DNA from: an uncultured Caldilineaceae bacterium
Lineage (GTDB): Bacteria > Chloroflexota > Anaerolineae > Caldilineales > Caldilineaceae
NCBI GenBank assembly: GCA_958295915.1
Contig: OY282381.1
Span: 1,262,722 to 1,326,721, forward strand
Direction of reading: 5' to 3'
DNA length: 64,000 bases
Below, in pieces: positions 25,952 through 33,566 of this stretch. The notes below the pieces were generated by a model, which saw only the letters and a list, made by a program, of their open reading frames with translations, did not search any database and was not told the DNA's origin. Numbering within the stretch: position 1 is the stretch's first letter; every line of letters starts with the position of its first letter. The position numbers and the translations under genes were made by a program.

Positions 25952-26026
25952 ACGACGAGGGGTGAGAGCTACGCCATCTCTCACTCCTCACTTCTATCTC
26001 TTCACTCCTCAATAGGTGTCGCTCTC

Positions 26027-27943
26027 ATGCTTACGTTCACTGCCAGCGTCCCTCTCAACGATCCGCCCGCCTGGGCCGTGCTGGAACGGACGCTTTTTCA
26101 GGTGATGGACCAGGCGGTCCATCCCTTTTTAGACAAATACACCCGCCCTGATGGTACGCTGATTTGGGGCGACACATGGAAGAACTCTCGCGACGGCGCA
26201 GATGATCTGTACGAGAGCTTCTACAACTGGCCCCTCTACTACCTCCTCGGCGGAGGAGACCACCTGCTCACATTGAGCCAGCGCCAATGGAACGCCATCA
26301 CCCGACAACTAACGGAACTCGGCCCAGTGCTGGATGAGTACGAGCGGGGCTACGATCAGTTTCATCAGAGCGAAAGCTATATCTACTTTTACTTTCTCTG
26401 CCTGGCCGACCCGACGAACGAGCGCAACCGCGAGCGGGCCAGACGTTTTGCCGGCCTGTACCTGAACGAAAACCCGAACGCGCTCAACTACGACCCGAAG
26501 CGCAAGCTGATCCGCGCGCCTCACAACGGTAGCGGTGGCCCTCGTTGGGGCTATTTCGACAGCCCAGAGCCGAGTTACGGCTGGAGCGCTGGCATGCGTC
26601 AGTACGGCCTGCCCTTCACCGACGTACCGGGCATTCACCAATACGACGATTTGAAAGATCCAACTCTGGCCCGGCGCATGGGCGAGGCCATGCAGGAACG
26701 TATGGGCAAAGGAGACGTAGCCGGCAATCTACTGGTGACGAGTCTCATCGCCAACGCCTTTTTGCTCACCGGCGAGGAGAAGTATCGGCGCTGGATCGCC
26801 GAGTACGTGGACGCTTGGCGAGAACGGGCCGCCCGCAACGGTGGTCTACTGCCGGACAATGTGGGGTTGTCCGACGAAATCGGCGAGTATCTGGACGGAC
26901 GTTGGTACGGCGGGCTTTACGGCTGGAGCTGGCCCCACGGCTACTACAACATAGGCATGGCCGCGGTCGTCAGCGCAGGAAATGCCTTTCTGCTCAGCGG
27001 CGAGGAAAAGTATCTGGACTTTGCCAACGCCCAATACGATGCCATCTGGGCGCTAGGGGAGATGCGCAATCCCCATACAGAAGCGATGAGCCTGCGCCAG
27101 CATTGGGTGAATCAGTTCGCGGATGTGGGCGAAGAGGTTCTTCTCGTCCCCTACCGACACAACGACCAGGGCTGGTTCGACTATCAGCCCCTCTCGCCGG
27201 TTTACCCCACGGCCATCTGGAACCTGTCAATGGCTCCTGCCGATTGGGAGCGGATCGAAGCTCTACGCCGCGCGGAAAAATACGATTGGCGACAGGTCCA
27301 CGGCTTCCGCAACAAAGAGGACAACGGCCATGAACAACCCTGGTTGCGCTTCCTGGCAGGAGATAATCCCGACTACCCGGCGCAGATGCTGGCTGCTACC
27401 TACGGGCAGATCTGCCGCCGACTGGCTCTGATTCGGGACGATGCCGAGGACCTGACGCGCGTGAACATCCACCACTGGCAGCAGCTCAATCCCATCATCA
27501 CCGAAGCGCTGGTGCAACTCACACTCGGCGGGCCCCAGATCATCTACAACGGCGGGCTGCTCCACTGCCGGCTACGCTATTTCGACGCGGCGCGCAAACG
27601 GCCCGGCCTGCCGCCAGATGTGGCCGCGCTGGTCTCCAAGCTGGAGGCGGACCGCACCGTCGTTGAGCTGGTCAATCTCAGCCCCTTTGAGCCGCGCTCG
27701 GTTCTGCTACAGGCCGGCGGCTTCGGCGAGCACCACTTCGAGACTGTACGCTACACCGCGCAAATGAACGACTATCCAGGCGCAAACAACGCATATCACA
27801 CGCCAGCATTGGCGAAAACGGTGGAGGAGGCGACAGTCGACGACAAATACCTACAGGTCGAACTACCACCCGCGACGCAGATTGAACTGGACATCAAGAC
27901 GATCCGTTATGCCAACCAGCCATCATACACGGGGCCTTGGTGA
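26027..27943 (+). CDS. Unknown protein, probable alpha/alpha-barrel carbohydrate-active enzyme
   Basis: A soluble protein of 638 residues without a signal peptide. It has repeated helix pairs with aromatic and acidic motifs: ADDLYESFYNWPLYYLLGG, GGLYGWSWPHGYYNIGMAAV, and twin segments NAFLLTGEEKYRRWIAEY and NAFLLSGEEKYLDFANAQ. The repeats and Trp/Tyr/His-rich loops resemble (alpha/alpha)6 toroids of glycoside hydrolases and polysaccharide lyases. The last 120 residues are beta-rich (VVELVNLSPFEPRSVLLQAG). It follows the sugar importer and precedes a sugar-type dehydrogenase, so a role in processing the imported saccharide is likely. No family name can be given with confidence. Confidence 0.65.
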   Translation: MLTFTASVPLNDPPAWAVLERTLFQVMDQAVHPFLDKYTRPDGTLIWGDTWKNSRDGADDLYESFYNWPLYYLLGGGDHLLTLSQRQWNAITRQLTELGPVLDEYERGYDQFHQSESYIYFYFLCLADPTNERNRERARRFAGLYLNENPNALNYDPKRKLIRAPHNGSGGPRWGYFDSPEPSYGWSAGMRQYGLPFTDVPGIHQYDDLKDPTLARRMGEAMQERMGKGDVAGNLLVTSLIANAFLLTGEEKYRRWIAEYVDAWRERAARNGGLLPDNVGLSDEIGEYLDGRWYGGLYGWSWPHGYYNIGMAAVVSAGNAFLLSGEEKYLDFANAQYDAIWALGEMRNPHTEAMSLRQHWVNQFADVGEEVLLVPYRHNDQGWFDYQPLSPVYPTAIWNLSMAPADWERIEALRRAEKYDWRQVHGFRNKEDNGHEQPWLRFLAGDNPDYPAQMLAATYGQICRRLALIRDDAEDLTRVNIHHWQQLNPIITEALVQLTLGGPQIIYNGGLLHCRLRYFDAARKRPGLPPDVAALVSKLEADRTVVELVNLSPFEPRSVLLQAGGFGEHHFETVRYTAQMNDYPGANNAYHTPALAKTVEEATVDDKYLQVELPPATQIELDIKTIRYANQPSYTGPW

Positions 27944-27966
27944 AGAAAGTCGATAAAGGAATCTCT

Positions 27967-29124
27967 ATGACCAAACTACGCGTGGCTGTCGTCGGCATGG
28001 GCATCGGCAGGCCCAATGGCCTCGCCCTGGCCAACAATTCTCGCGCGGATGTGGTCGCCCTGTGTGATCTGTGCGAGGAGCGCATGGCCGATTTCGCCTT
28101 GTCCCTGCCCCAGCCGGATCAGATTCGCTTTTTTACCGATTTCGACGAACTCTGCCGCAGCCGGGAGATCGACGCCATCTTCATCGGCACGCCCAATCAG
28201 CTCCACGCGCCCATGGCCCTGAAAGCCGTAGCCCACGACAAGCACGTCCTCGTCACCAAGCCGCTGGCCGATTCGGTGGAGGCGGCCGCTCGCCTGGTGG
28301 CGGCCGCAGAGGCCGCTGGCGTTGTCAATATGATGTCCCTCTCCACCCGCTTTGCAGCGGACGTGCAGTATATGGGCAGACTGGCCCGGCAAGGGACGTT
28401 CGGCGAGCTATACTATGCCCGCGCCCGCAGCATCCGTCGCAATGGCATCCCCTCATGGAACCCCGGCTTCATCCGCAAAGGAGGCGGCGCATTCCGGGAT
28501 ATGGGCGTCCATGTGCTGGACGCCGCCTGGTGGCTGCTGGGCATGCCGCAGCCGCTGAGCGTGACCGGCGTGGCCGGCGCAAAGTTTGGGCCGCGCGGAC
28601 AAGGATACTTCGGACGACAGGCTCCGTACCAGCCCCAGGCAGTGCCGGAGACCTACTCCAGTCAGTTTGCCGCCGACGACTACGCCGGCGGCTTCATCCG
28701 TTTCGACGATGGCGCCGGCCTGCAGGTGGAGAGCTTCTGGGCTTCCCACCAACCGGGCGATCTGCAGATCGAGCTATTCGGCACAGAGGCGGGCGCGCGC
28801 CTGTCGCCGCCGACCCTCTACGCCAACGGTCTCGTCGGCCCAGCCATCTTCGAGGCCGCCAAAAATTCAGACCCTGAACCGCAAGGAACGTTCGACCGCA
28901 GCGTTGACGACCAGCCCCAGAACATCACCTTCGAAGGCTTTGCGGAGGCAAAAAAGAAGGCTTGGAACGCCATCGCCGATCACTTCATCGCCTGCATTCT
29001 GGACGGCGTCGCATGCCAGGCCCCCCTGCGCCATGGATTAATCGTCCAGGGGATGATGGAGGGGCTATTGCGTAGCGCAGAGATCGGGCAAGAGATACGA
29101 TTGGAGACGCCCTCTGGGCCATGA
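27967..29124 (+). CDS. Gfo/Idh/MocA family oxidoreductase
   Basis: A protein of 385 residues. It starts TKLRVAVVGMGIGRPNGLAL (NAD(P) loop), with the family EKP position read as VTKPLADSVEAA near residue 99. The C-terminal domain has WNPGFIRKGGGAFRDMGVHVLD, including the conserved G-H-xx-D-like helix. ATG 27967 follows an AAAGGAA ribosome site; upstream starts overlap the previous gene. By position it belongs with the sugar importer, the probable glycan enzyme and the PhyH dioxygenase in one catabolic operon. Confidence 0.87.
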   Translation: MTKLRVAVVGMGIGRPNGLALANNSRADVVALCDLCEERMADFALSLPQPDQIRFFTDFDELCRSREIDAIFIGTPNQLHAPMALKAVAHDKHVLVTKPLADSVEAAARLVAAAEAAGVVNMMSLSTRFAADVQYMGRLARQGTFGELYYARARSIRRNGIPSWNPGFIRKGGGAFRDMGVHVLDAAWWLLGMPQPLSVTGVAGAKFGPRGQGYFGRQAPYQPQAVPETYSSQFAADDYAGGFIRFDDGAGLQVESFWASHQPGDLQIELFGTEAGARLSPPTLYANGLVGPAIFEAAKNSDPEPQGTFDRSVDDQPQNITFEGFAEAKKKAWNAIADHFIACILDGVACQAPLRHGLIVQGMMEGLLRSAEIGQEIRLETPSGP

Positions 29125-29143
29125 GTGAGCAAGGAGGAAGAGC

Positions 29144-30049
29144 ATGACGGTATTGAACGAACAGGACTGGGCGTTCTGGGAAGAGAACGGCTATGTCACA
29201 GTTCCCAATGCAGTGCCGCAGGAGAATCTGGACGCCCTGGTCGAGAGGATCTGGACCTTTTTAGAGATGGAGCCGGACGATCGGGAATCCTGGTACAGAT
29301 ACAAACCGTACACCCGCGAGGACCACTGTTCGCCGATTTCAGCGGCAGGCATGGTGGAGATCTACCAGCATCAGACCCTCTGGGATAACCGCCAGTATCC
29401 TCGCGTGCATCAGGCATTCAGCGAAATTCTGGGAACCGAAAAGCTGTGGGTATCCCTGGACCGGGCCAATATGAAGCCCCCGGACCGCGCGGACAAGCCG
29501 GATTGGGGCCACAAGGGCATGATCCACTGGGATATCGACACCAGCCAGGTAACAGCGAATGACTCGGATATGGCCGGCGAGCCGTCCGACCAAATCGGGG
29601 TGCAGGGCGTGCTCTACCTGACCGACACAGACGCCGACCAGGGTGGCTTTCAGTGCGTTCCCGGCTTGCATAGAACATTCTACGAATGGGTGAAGACCCA
29701 ACCGCCAGACCGCGATCCCCGTTTTCCGGATCTAACCGGGCTCACGACCAAAGCCGTGTCTGGCAAAGCCGGGGATCTGGTCATCTGGCACAGTCTGCTG
29801 GCCCACGGCAACGGCCACAACCGCTCGAACCGGCCCCGGCTGGCCCAATACATCACCATGTCGCCACCCCGGGAGGAAGACGAAGCGCAGCGCGACGCGC
29901 GCATCCGCTCCTGGCAGGAGTGCCGCCCCATGCCCAACTGGCAGGGGGATCCACGAGACTGGGAACACCGGCAGCAGACGCCGGCCAGGCTGACGGCGTT
30001 GGGGCGCAAGCTATTGGGCCTGGATTCCTGGCATAATAATCAGGGATGA
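29144..30049 (+). CDS. Phytanoyl-CoA dioxygenase (PhyH) family protein
   Basis: A non-haem Fe(II)/2-oxoglutarate oxygenase of 301 residues. The metal triad is H-x-D in MIHWDIDTSQ (near residue 125) and the distal His in DLVIWHSLLAHGNGHNRS, followed by the Arg that binds 2-oxoglutarate (NRPRLAQYI). The start has a strong ribosome site (AAGGAGG) and lies 19 bp after the oxidoreductase gene, so the two are co-transcribed. The family hydroxylates varied small molecules; the substrate here is unknown but probably tied to the sugar catabolism encoded upstream. Confidence 0.85.
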   Translation: MTVLNEQDWAFWEENGYVTVPNAVPQENLDALVERIWTFLEMEPDDRESWYRYKPYTREDHCSPISAAGMVEIYQHQTLWDNRQYPRVHQAFSEILGTEKLWVSLDRANMKPPDRADKPDWGHKGMIHWDIDTSQVTANDSDMAGEPSDQIGVQGVLYLTDTDADQGGFQCVPGLHRTFYEWVKTQPPDRDPRFPDLTGLTTKAVSGKAGDLVIWHSLLAHGNGHNRSNRPRLAQYITMSPPREEDEAQRDARIRSWQECRPMPNWQGDPRDWEHRQQTPARLTALGRKLLGLDSWHNNQG

Positions 30050-30078
30050 TTCAGTATAGGGAATTTCAACAGGGCTGA

Positions 30079-30146
30079 TATTCGGTATTCCCGCCAGTCT
30101 ATTGTTTGATTGCCGCTTCATATGATTGCGCTCATACCTCACCCAC
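30079..30146 (+). repeat. Family C dispersed repeat, copy 1
   Basis: Reads TATTCGGTATTCCCGCCAGT and continues to CGCTTCATATGATTGCGCTC, about 65 bp in all. Close copies lie at 45799-45864 (same strand) and 46741-46800 (opposite strand). A shorter copy lies inside glcE. Confidence 0.85.
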
Positions 30147-30280
30147 TCCCTCTTTGACACGCCTCCAATCTTTCATTACCTTCAGACTTCTGTTGCCTGA
30201 ACCATCGCCGCCGCCCCAGCCCCCGGATGGCGCTTTCTCTTGCCCGCCAAAGCAGGCCAAACAACCCACAGAACCGCCGG

Positions 30281-30415
30281 CTACTCCTTCCCCTTTACCC
30301 ATTTGTCATAGGCAGACGAAAAGACGCCCACAATGATTAAGACGACCAGCATCCAATATTCCTCACTCCACGCGGGCAGTAACCAGCGCGCTATGACCGC
30401 CGCGATAACAATCAT
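30281..30415 (-). CDS. Small membrane protein of 44 residues, downstream of glpB
   Basis: A short frame MIVIAAVIARWLLPAWSEEY, then WMLVVLIIVGVFSSAYDKW and a basic end VKGKE. Residues 1-14 and 21-36 are hydrophobic enough for one or two membrane passes. Its ATG overlaps the stop of the preceding small ORF (TAATG), which suggests coupled translation. It is the last gene of the glp/dha block. Because glpC, the usual membrane subunit that docks GlpAB, is absent here, this protein could serve as a membrane anchor; that is inference. Confidence 0.55.
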   Translation of the reverse strand: MIVIAAVIARWLLPAWSEEYWMLVVLIIVGVFSSAYDKWVKGKE

Positions 30416-30510
30416 TAATTATCATTACCCACCACCTCGACTACCGAACGCAGAATGTCATCACGCCGCGCGCGGTGTCCCAACATTCGATTCAACTCCC
30501 GCTTGTCCAT
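30415..30510 (-). CDS. Small charged protein of 31 residues, downstream of glpB
   Basis: The frame MDKRELNRMLGHRARRDDIL continues RSVVEVVGNDN. It starts 45 bp after the glpB stop and is preceded by GGGAAGGA, a good though close ribosome site. Its stop overlaps the start of the small membrane protein by one base. The charged helix-forming sequence has no recognised family. The two tiny ORFs appear to be a coupled pair. Confidence 0.5.
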   Translation of the reverse strand: MDKRELNRMLGHRARRDDILRSVVEVVGNDN

Positions 30511-30554
30511 TGTCCTTCCCTGATCTTGTCCCTGATGGTTGCCGCCTTGGATAG

Positions 30555-31823
30555 TCAGACATCGCCGCTGCATTCGGCTATCTGCCGCGCCGCAGCGTAG
30601 CCCAGGGCAATGGCGACCCCCTCCCGACTGCGCTCACGGATCGGATCTGTATGGGCGAGGATCGCGCCCGCGGCCCACAGATTTTCATAGACGGGGAGGC
30701 CGGCCGCGTCCAGCGGCCGGCACTGGGCGTCGACAGCCACGCCGCCCTGAAAGATCGGATGCCCCCTGCCGTCCAGGAAGAGAGGACGCAACCATTGGGA
30801 ACGCTCCTGGGGCACAGTCAGCGGCAGATCGAAGACTGTCTCCAGCACGCGGCCGCTATGGTCGCCGCGGATGCCGCCGCCGAGAATACCGCCGCTAGCC
30901 AGCAGATAGTTTTGCGCCCTGTGGCGCAGGGGGCGGCTACTGGTCTCCGTTTCCACCCACTGGATGCGCCTGTCCACTGCCTGAACCTCGCGCGCCTCCA
31001 TCCCCATTTCGATGCGCGCGCCCAACTCGTCCAGCCGGGCGCGCAACGCTGCGTCCAGACGCATACCGGGCACGCTAGGCGGCAGTGTCGGAATTTCGAA
31101 GATCGTTCCACCACCGCTCGCTTCCTCTAGCTGGGCAATGAGGCGACAGTGATTGTGAAGCCCCAACACCGCCGGAAGACCCAGCCGTTCGCCGGCCGCA
31201 TCCACGCCAGCGACCGCCTCGACCAACCGCTCCTGCGCAGTCGGCAAATCCAGCAACCGGGCCACCTGCAGCGGACTGTTAGCCTGCCCTTTGGGCAGAT
31301 CAAGGGCCACTGTGACGCTACGGGCGCGGTGGCCCTGCTTTTGCAGATTTTCCGCAATCAGCGCCGGGTAGAAATCCTGCATGCCCGACAGACCGACGAT
31401 CAGCAGCGGCCGCTCATCCGCCAGATTCCCGGCTTGCTGAGCCATCGGCGCCAGATAGACCGGGCGGCCCGCGCCGACTGGCGACACGAGCAACTGGTTT
31501 TGTCCTCCTACACCGGCTCTTCCATACGGCAGCCCGACCTCCACGCTGAGCTTCTGAAATTCGTCCAACGCCGTCCCCATTGCCTCCACACCCAGCAGCC
31601 GATACGGATGCGCGGCGGGCAATTCGGCAACCGCTTGCGTCCAGTCGGCAACCCAGGCTCTCTCCTGGCCTGGCAGATAGCCCAGAACGTCGATCGTGCC
31701 TGCATGCCAGTGGGTGGCTCCCATACCCTTGGCCACCACCCGCACCCGCAAACCTGCCCGGGCAGCAGTATAGGCCGCAAAAAGCCCGGTCAATCCGGCG
31801 CCAATAACGAGGAGATCGAGCAT
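30555..31823 (-). CDS. glpB: Anaerobic glycerol-3-phosphate dehydrogenase subunit B (GlpB)
   Basis: A flavoprotein of 422 residues. The N-terminal dinucleotide loop is LLVIGAGLTGLFAAYTAARA. The GlpB signature GMGATHWHAGTIDVLGYLPG follows near residue 33. The end has QCRPLDAAGLPVYENLWAAG and GVAIALGYAAARQIAE. GlpB with GlpA forms the soluble dehydrogenase pair that oxidises glycerol-3-phosphate to dihydroxyacetone phosphate. It starts 12 bp after glpA, so they are one transcript. Confidence 0.85.
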   Translation of the reverse strand: MLDLLVIGAGLTGLFAAYTAARAGLRVRVVAKGMGATHWHAGTIDVLGYLPGQERAWVADWTQAVAELPAAHPYRLLGVEAMGTALDEFQKLSVEVGLPYGRAGVGGQNQLLVSPVGAGRPVYLAPMAQQAGNLADERPLLIVGLSGMQDFYPALIAENLQKQGHRARSVTVALDLPKGQANSPLQVARLLDLPTAQERLVEAVAGVDAAGERLGLPAVLGLHNHCRLIAQLEEASGGGTIFEIPTLPPSVPGMRLDAALRARLDELGARIEMGMEAREVQAVDRRIQWVETETSSRPLRHRAQNYLLASGGILGGGIRGDHSGRVLETVFDLPLTVPQERSQWLRPLFLDGRGHPIFQGGVAVDAQCRPLDAAGLPVYENLWAAGAILAHTDPIRERSREGVAIALGYAAARQIAECSGDV

Positions 31824-31835
31824 TTCACATCGTGG

Positions 31836-33515
31836 TTACTCGCAAGCGGGCAGATGATCCGCATTCAAAATACTCAGATAGATCAGTTCGTCCAGCCGTT
31901 CCTGGCGTAGTTGCTGCCCCCACAAAATCGGCATAACGCCCTTCCAGCGTTCCTGCAAAAACTCTCGCAAAAGCAGATTTGGCTGCGAGACCGCCGCTTG
32001 CGGATCGATGACCGGGGAACGCTGGGGCGCGTCCGAGTCAGATACATCCGCCTGCGCGGCGCGCAGGGCGTGCAGGATGCCGACTGCGCGATAGGTGCAG
32101 AATCCGCCCTGACACGGACCCATCCCCAAACGCACATCCCGACGCAGATCATCCAGGGTGACAGTAGGATTGTCCCAAACCGCGCTTTCCAGCATCGAAC
32201 GCGTGACCAACTCACACTCGCAGATAAGCTCCTTCTGCAGACCCTCGTCTTCGACTTGGTTCAGCCGCTGCCCCAGCCAGTAATGACCCTCGATGCCGGG
32301 TACAGCTGTCTCCGATGTACGGCAAGGACGGGAGACGCGTAACTGCGCGCATGCTTCGTCGACCGCGGCTTCGGCCATCAGACGGAAAGTCGTCCATTTG
32401 CCACCGGTGATCGTGAGAAAACCGCTGATGCCATCCCGTTCCTGGTGGTTGAGCAGAGCCAACGAGCGGGGCGCGTCCCGACTATCGCCTCGGACGATGC
32501 AACCTCCCATCTGCCGGGCATCGTTGCATCGTTCGATTCTGAAATCCTCGGAGCGCCCTTTGAACCACAGAGGCCGCACGCCGGCCCAAGCCCGCAAAAT
32601 ACGGCTGCGGCTGAGACCAGGCACCAGCTTGTCGCCTTCTGCCAGCATCAAGTCCACTTCCCACTCCTCGATGCGCAGATCTTCCGCATCCGTCACCCGT
32701 TCATCGGTCGTCCCAATCACGCTGACCGTCTGAATCGGCGCCAGAATATCACCGTCTGCAGGCATTTTACAGCGGTTGAGGACAGTATTGGTCAGACGGT
32801 GATTGGTAGCCAACATCACCCCCTTGCCCAGAATGCCTGTCATCTCTACACCTGCCAATCCAGCAATCTGACCGGCCCACGCGCCAGCCGCGTTGATGAC
32901 CAGATCAGCATCGATCCGTACCTCCTCACCCGACACCATATCCAGAACCGACGCGCCGCTCACTGTGCGGTTGCCGTCGCCGCCGCAGACGTGCAATCCG
33001 ATGACCTCATGGTAGGTCAGCAGCTGTGCGCCGGCCTGCCGGGCGGCCTGGGCTGTGGCATGGGTGGCGAGGAAGCTGTCCGCGGCGGCGTCGGACACTT
33101 CAAAGACCCGACTGATGCGGGGATTCAGCAGAGGCTCCCGGCGCAAAGCGGAAGATACAGGGATCTCAGCGCATGGAATATCCAGACGACGACAGGCCGC
33201 CGCGAACCGATCGGGGTAGTCGCCCTCATCCTGTGGCGTAACGACGAAAAACCCGCTTGTATCCTCAATGCAATGGGTGTGGGTATGGCGCAGGATGCGG
33301 TTCTCCTGCATGCATTCGACCGCCGCGTCCGCATCCTTCAACACATATCTGGCGCCGCTATGCAACAGGCCGTGATAGCGTCCGGTGGTACCATGGGTCA
33401 GATCGCGTTTCTCCACCAGAACCGTACGGAATCCCCGTAAAGCGGCATCCCAGGCCACACCGGTTCCGGTTGCGCCGCCGCCGATCACCAGAATTTCTGT
33501 CTCAACCCGTTTCAT
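31836..33515 (-). CDS. glpA: Anaerobic glycerol-3-phosphate dehydrogenase subunit A (GlpA)
   Basis: A protein of 559 residues. FAD loop ILVIGGGATGTGVAWDAALR at the start, GTTGRYHGLLHSGARYV near 41-57, and a C-terminal BFD-type [2Fe-2S] domain with CECE near 425 and CQGGFC near 465. It oxidises glycerol-3-phosphate and passes electrons through GlpB. An extra segment of about 20 residues (RSEDFRIERCNDARQMGGCI) lies between GVRPL and the conserved LALLNHQERDG and is encoded by a dispersed repeat (32490-32545). The frame stays open and all catalytic segments remain. Confidence 0.87.
   Translation of the reverse strand: MKRVETEILVIGGGATGTGVAWDAALRGFRTVLVEKRDLTHGTTGRYHGLLHSGARYVLKDADAAVECMQENRILRHTHTHCIEDTSGFFVVTPQDEGDYPDRFAAACRRLDIPCAEIPVSSALRREPLLNPRISRVFEVSDAAADSFLATHATAQAARQAGAQLLTYHEVIGLHVCGGDGNRTVSGASVLDMVSGEEVRIDADLVINAAGAWAGQIAGLAGVEMTGILGKGVMLATNHRLTNTVLNRCKMPADGDILAPIQTVSVIGTTDERVTDAEDLRIEEWEVDLMLAEGDKLVPGLSRSRILRAWAGVRPLWFKGRSEDFRIERCNDARQMGGCIVRGDSRDAPRSLALLNHQERDGISGFLTITGGKWTTFRLMAEAAVDEACAQLRVSRPCRTSETAVPGIEGHYWLGQRLNQVEDEGLQKELICECELVTRSMLESAVWDNPTVTLDDLRRDVRLGMGPCQGGFCTYRAVGILHALRAAQADVSDSDAPQRSPVIDPQAAVSQPNLLLREFLQERWKGVMPILWGQQLRQERLDELIYLSILNADHLPACE
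32490..32545. repeat. Repeat insertion inside glpA
   Basis: CGATGCAAC (32495-32503) and GTTGCATCG (32523-32531) form a dyad. The strand-reversed sequence ATCGAAC, GCAACGATGCCCGG, AGATGG, GAGGCG is shared in the same order with intergenic sequence at 22285-22330 beside the composite repeat. This indicates a common mobile origin. Confidence 0.7.
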
Positions 33516-33522
33516 TACCGTG

Positions 33523-33566
33523 GTTCATATGACCAAGATGATTGCGTCATCACATAAATCATAGTC
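33523..33566. repeat. Family C-like repeat between ptsI and glpA
   Basis: Contains GGTTCATATGACCAAGATGA and then TCACATAAATCATAGTCAG. The ATCACATAAATCA part recurs at 38567 and 41739. It fills the 49-bp gap between ptsI and glpA. Confidence 0.6.
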
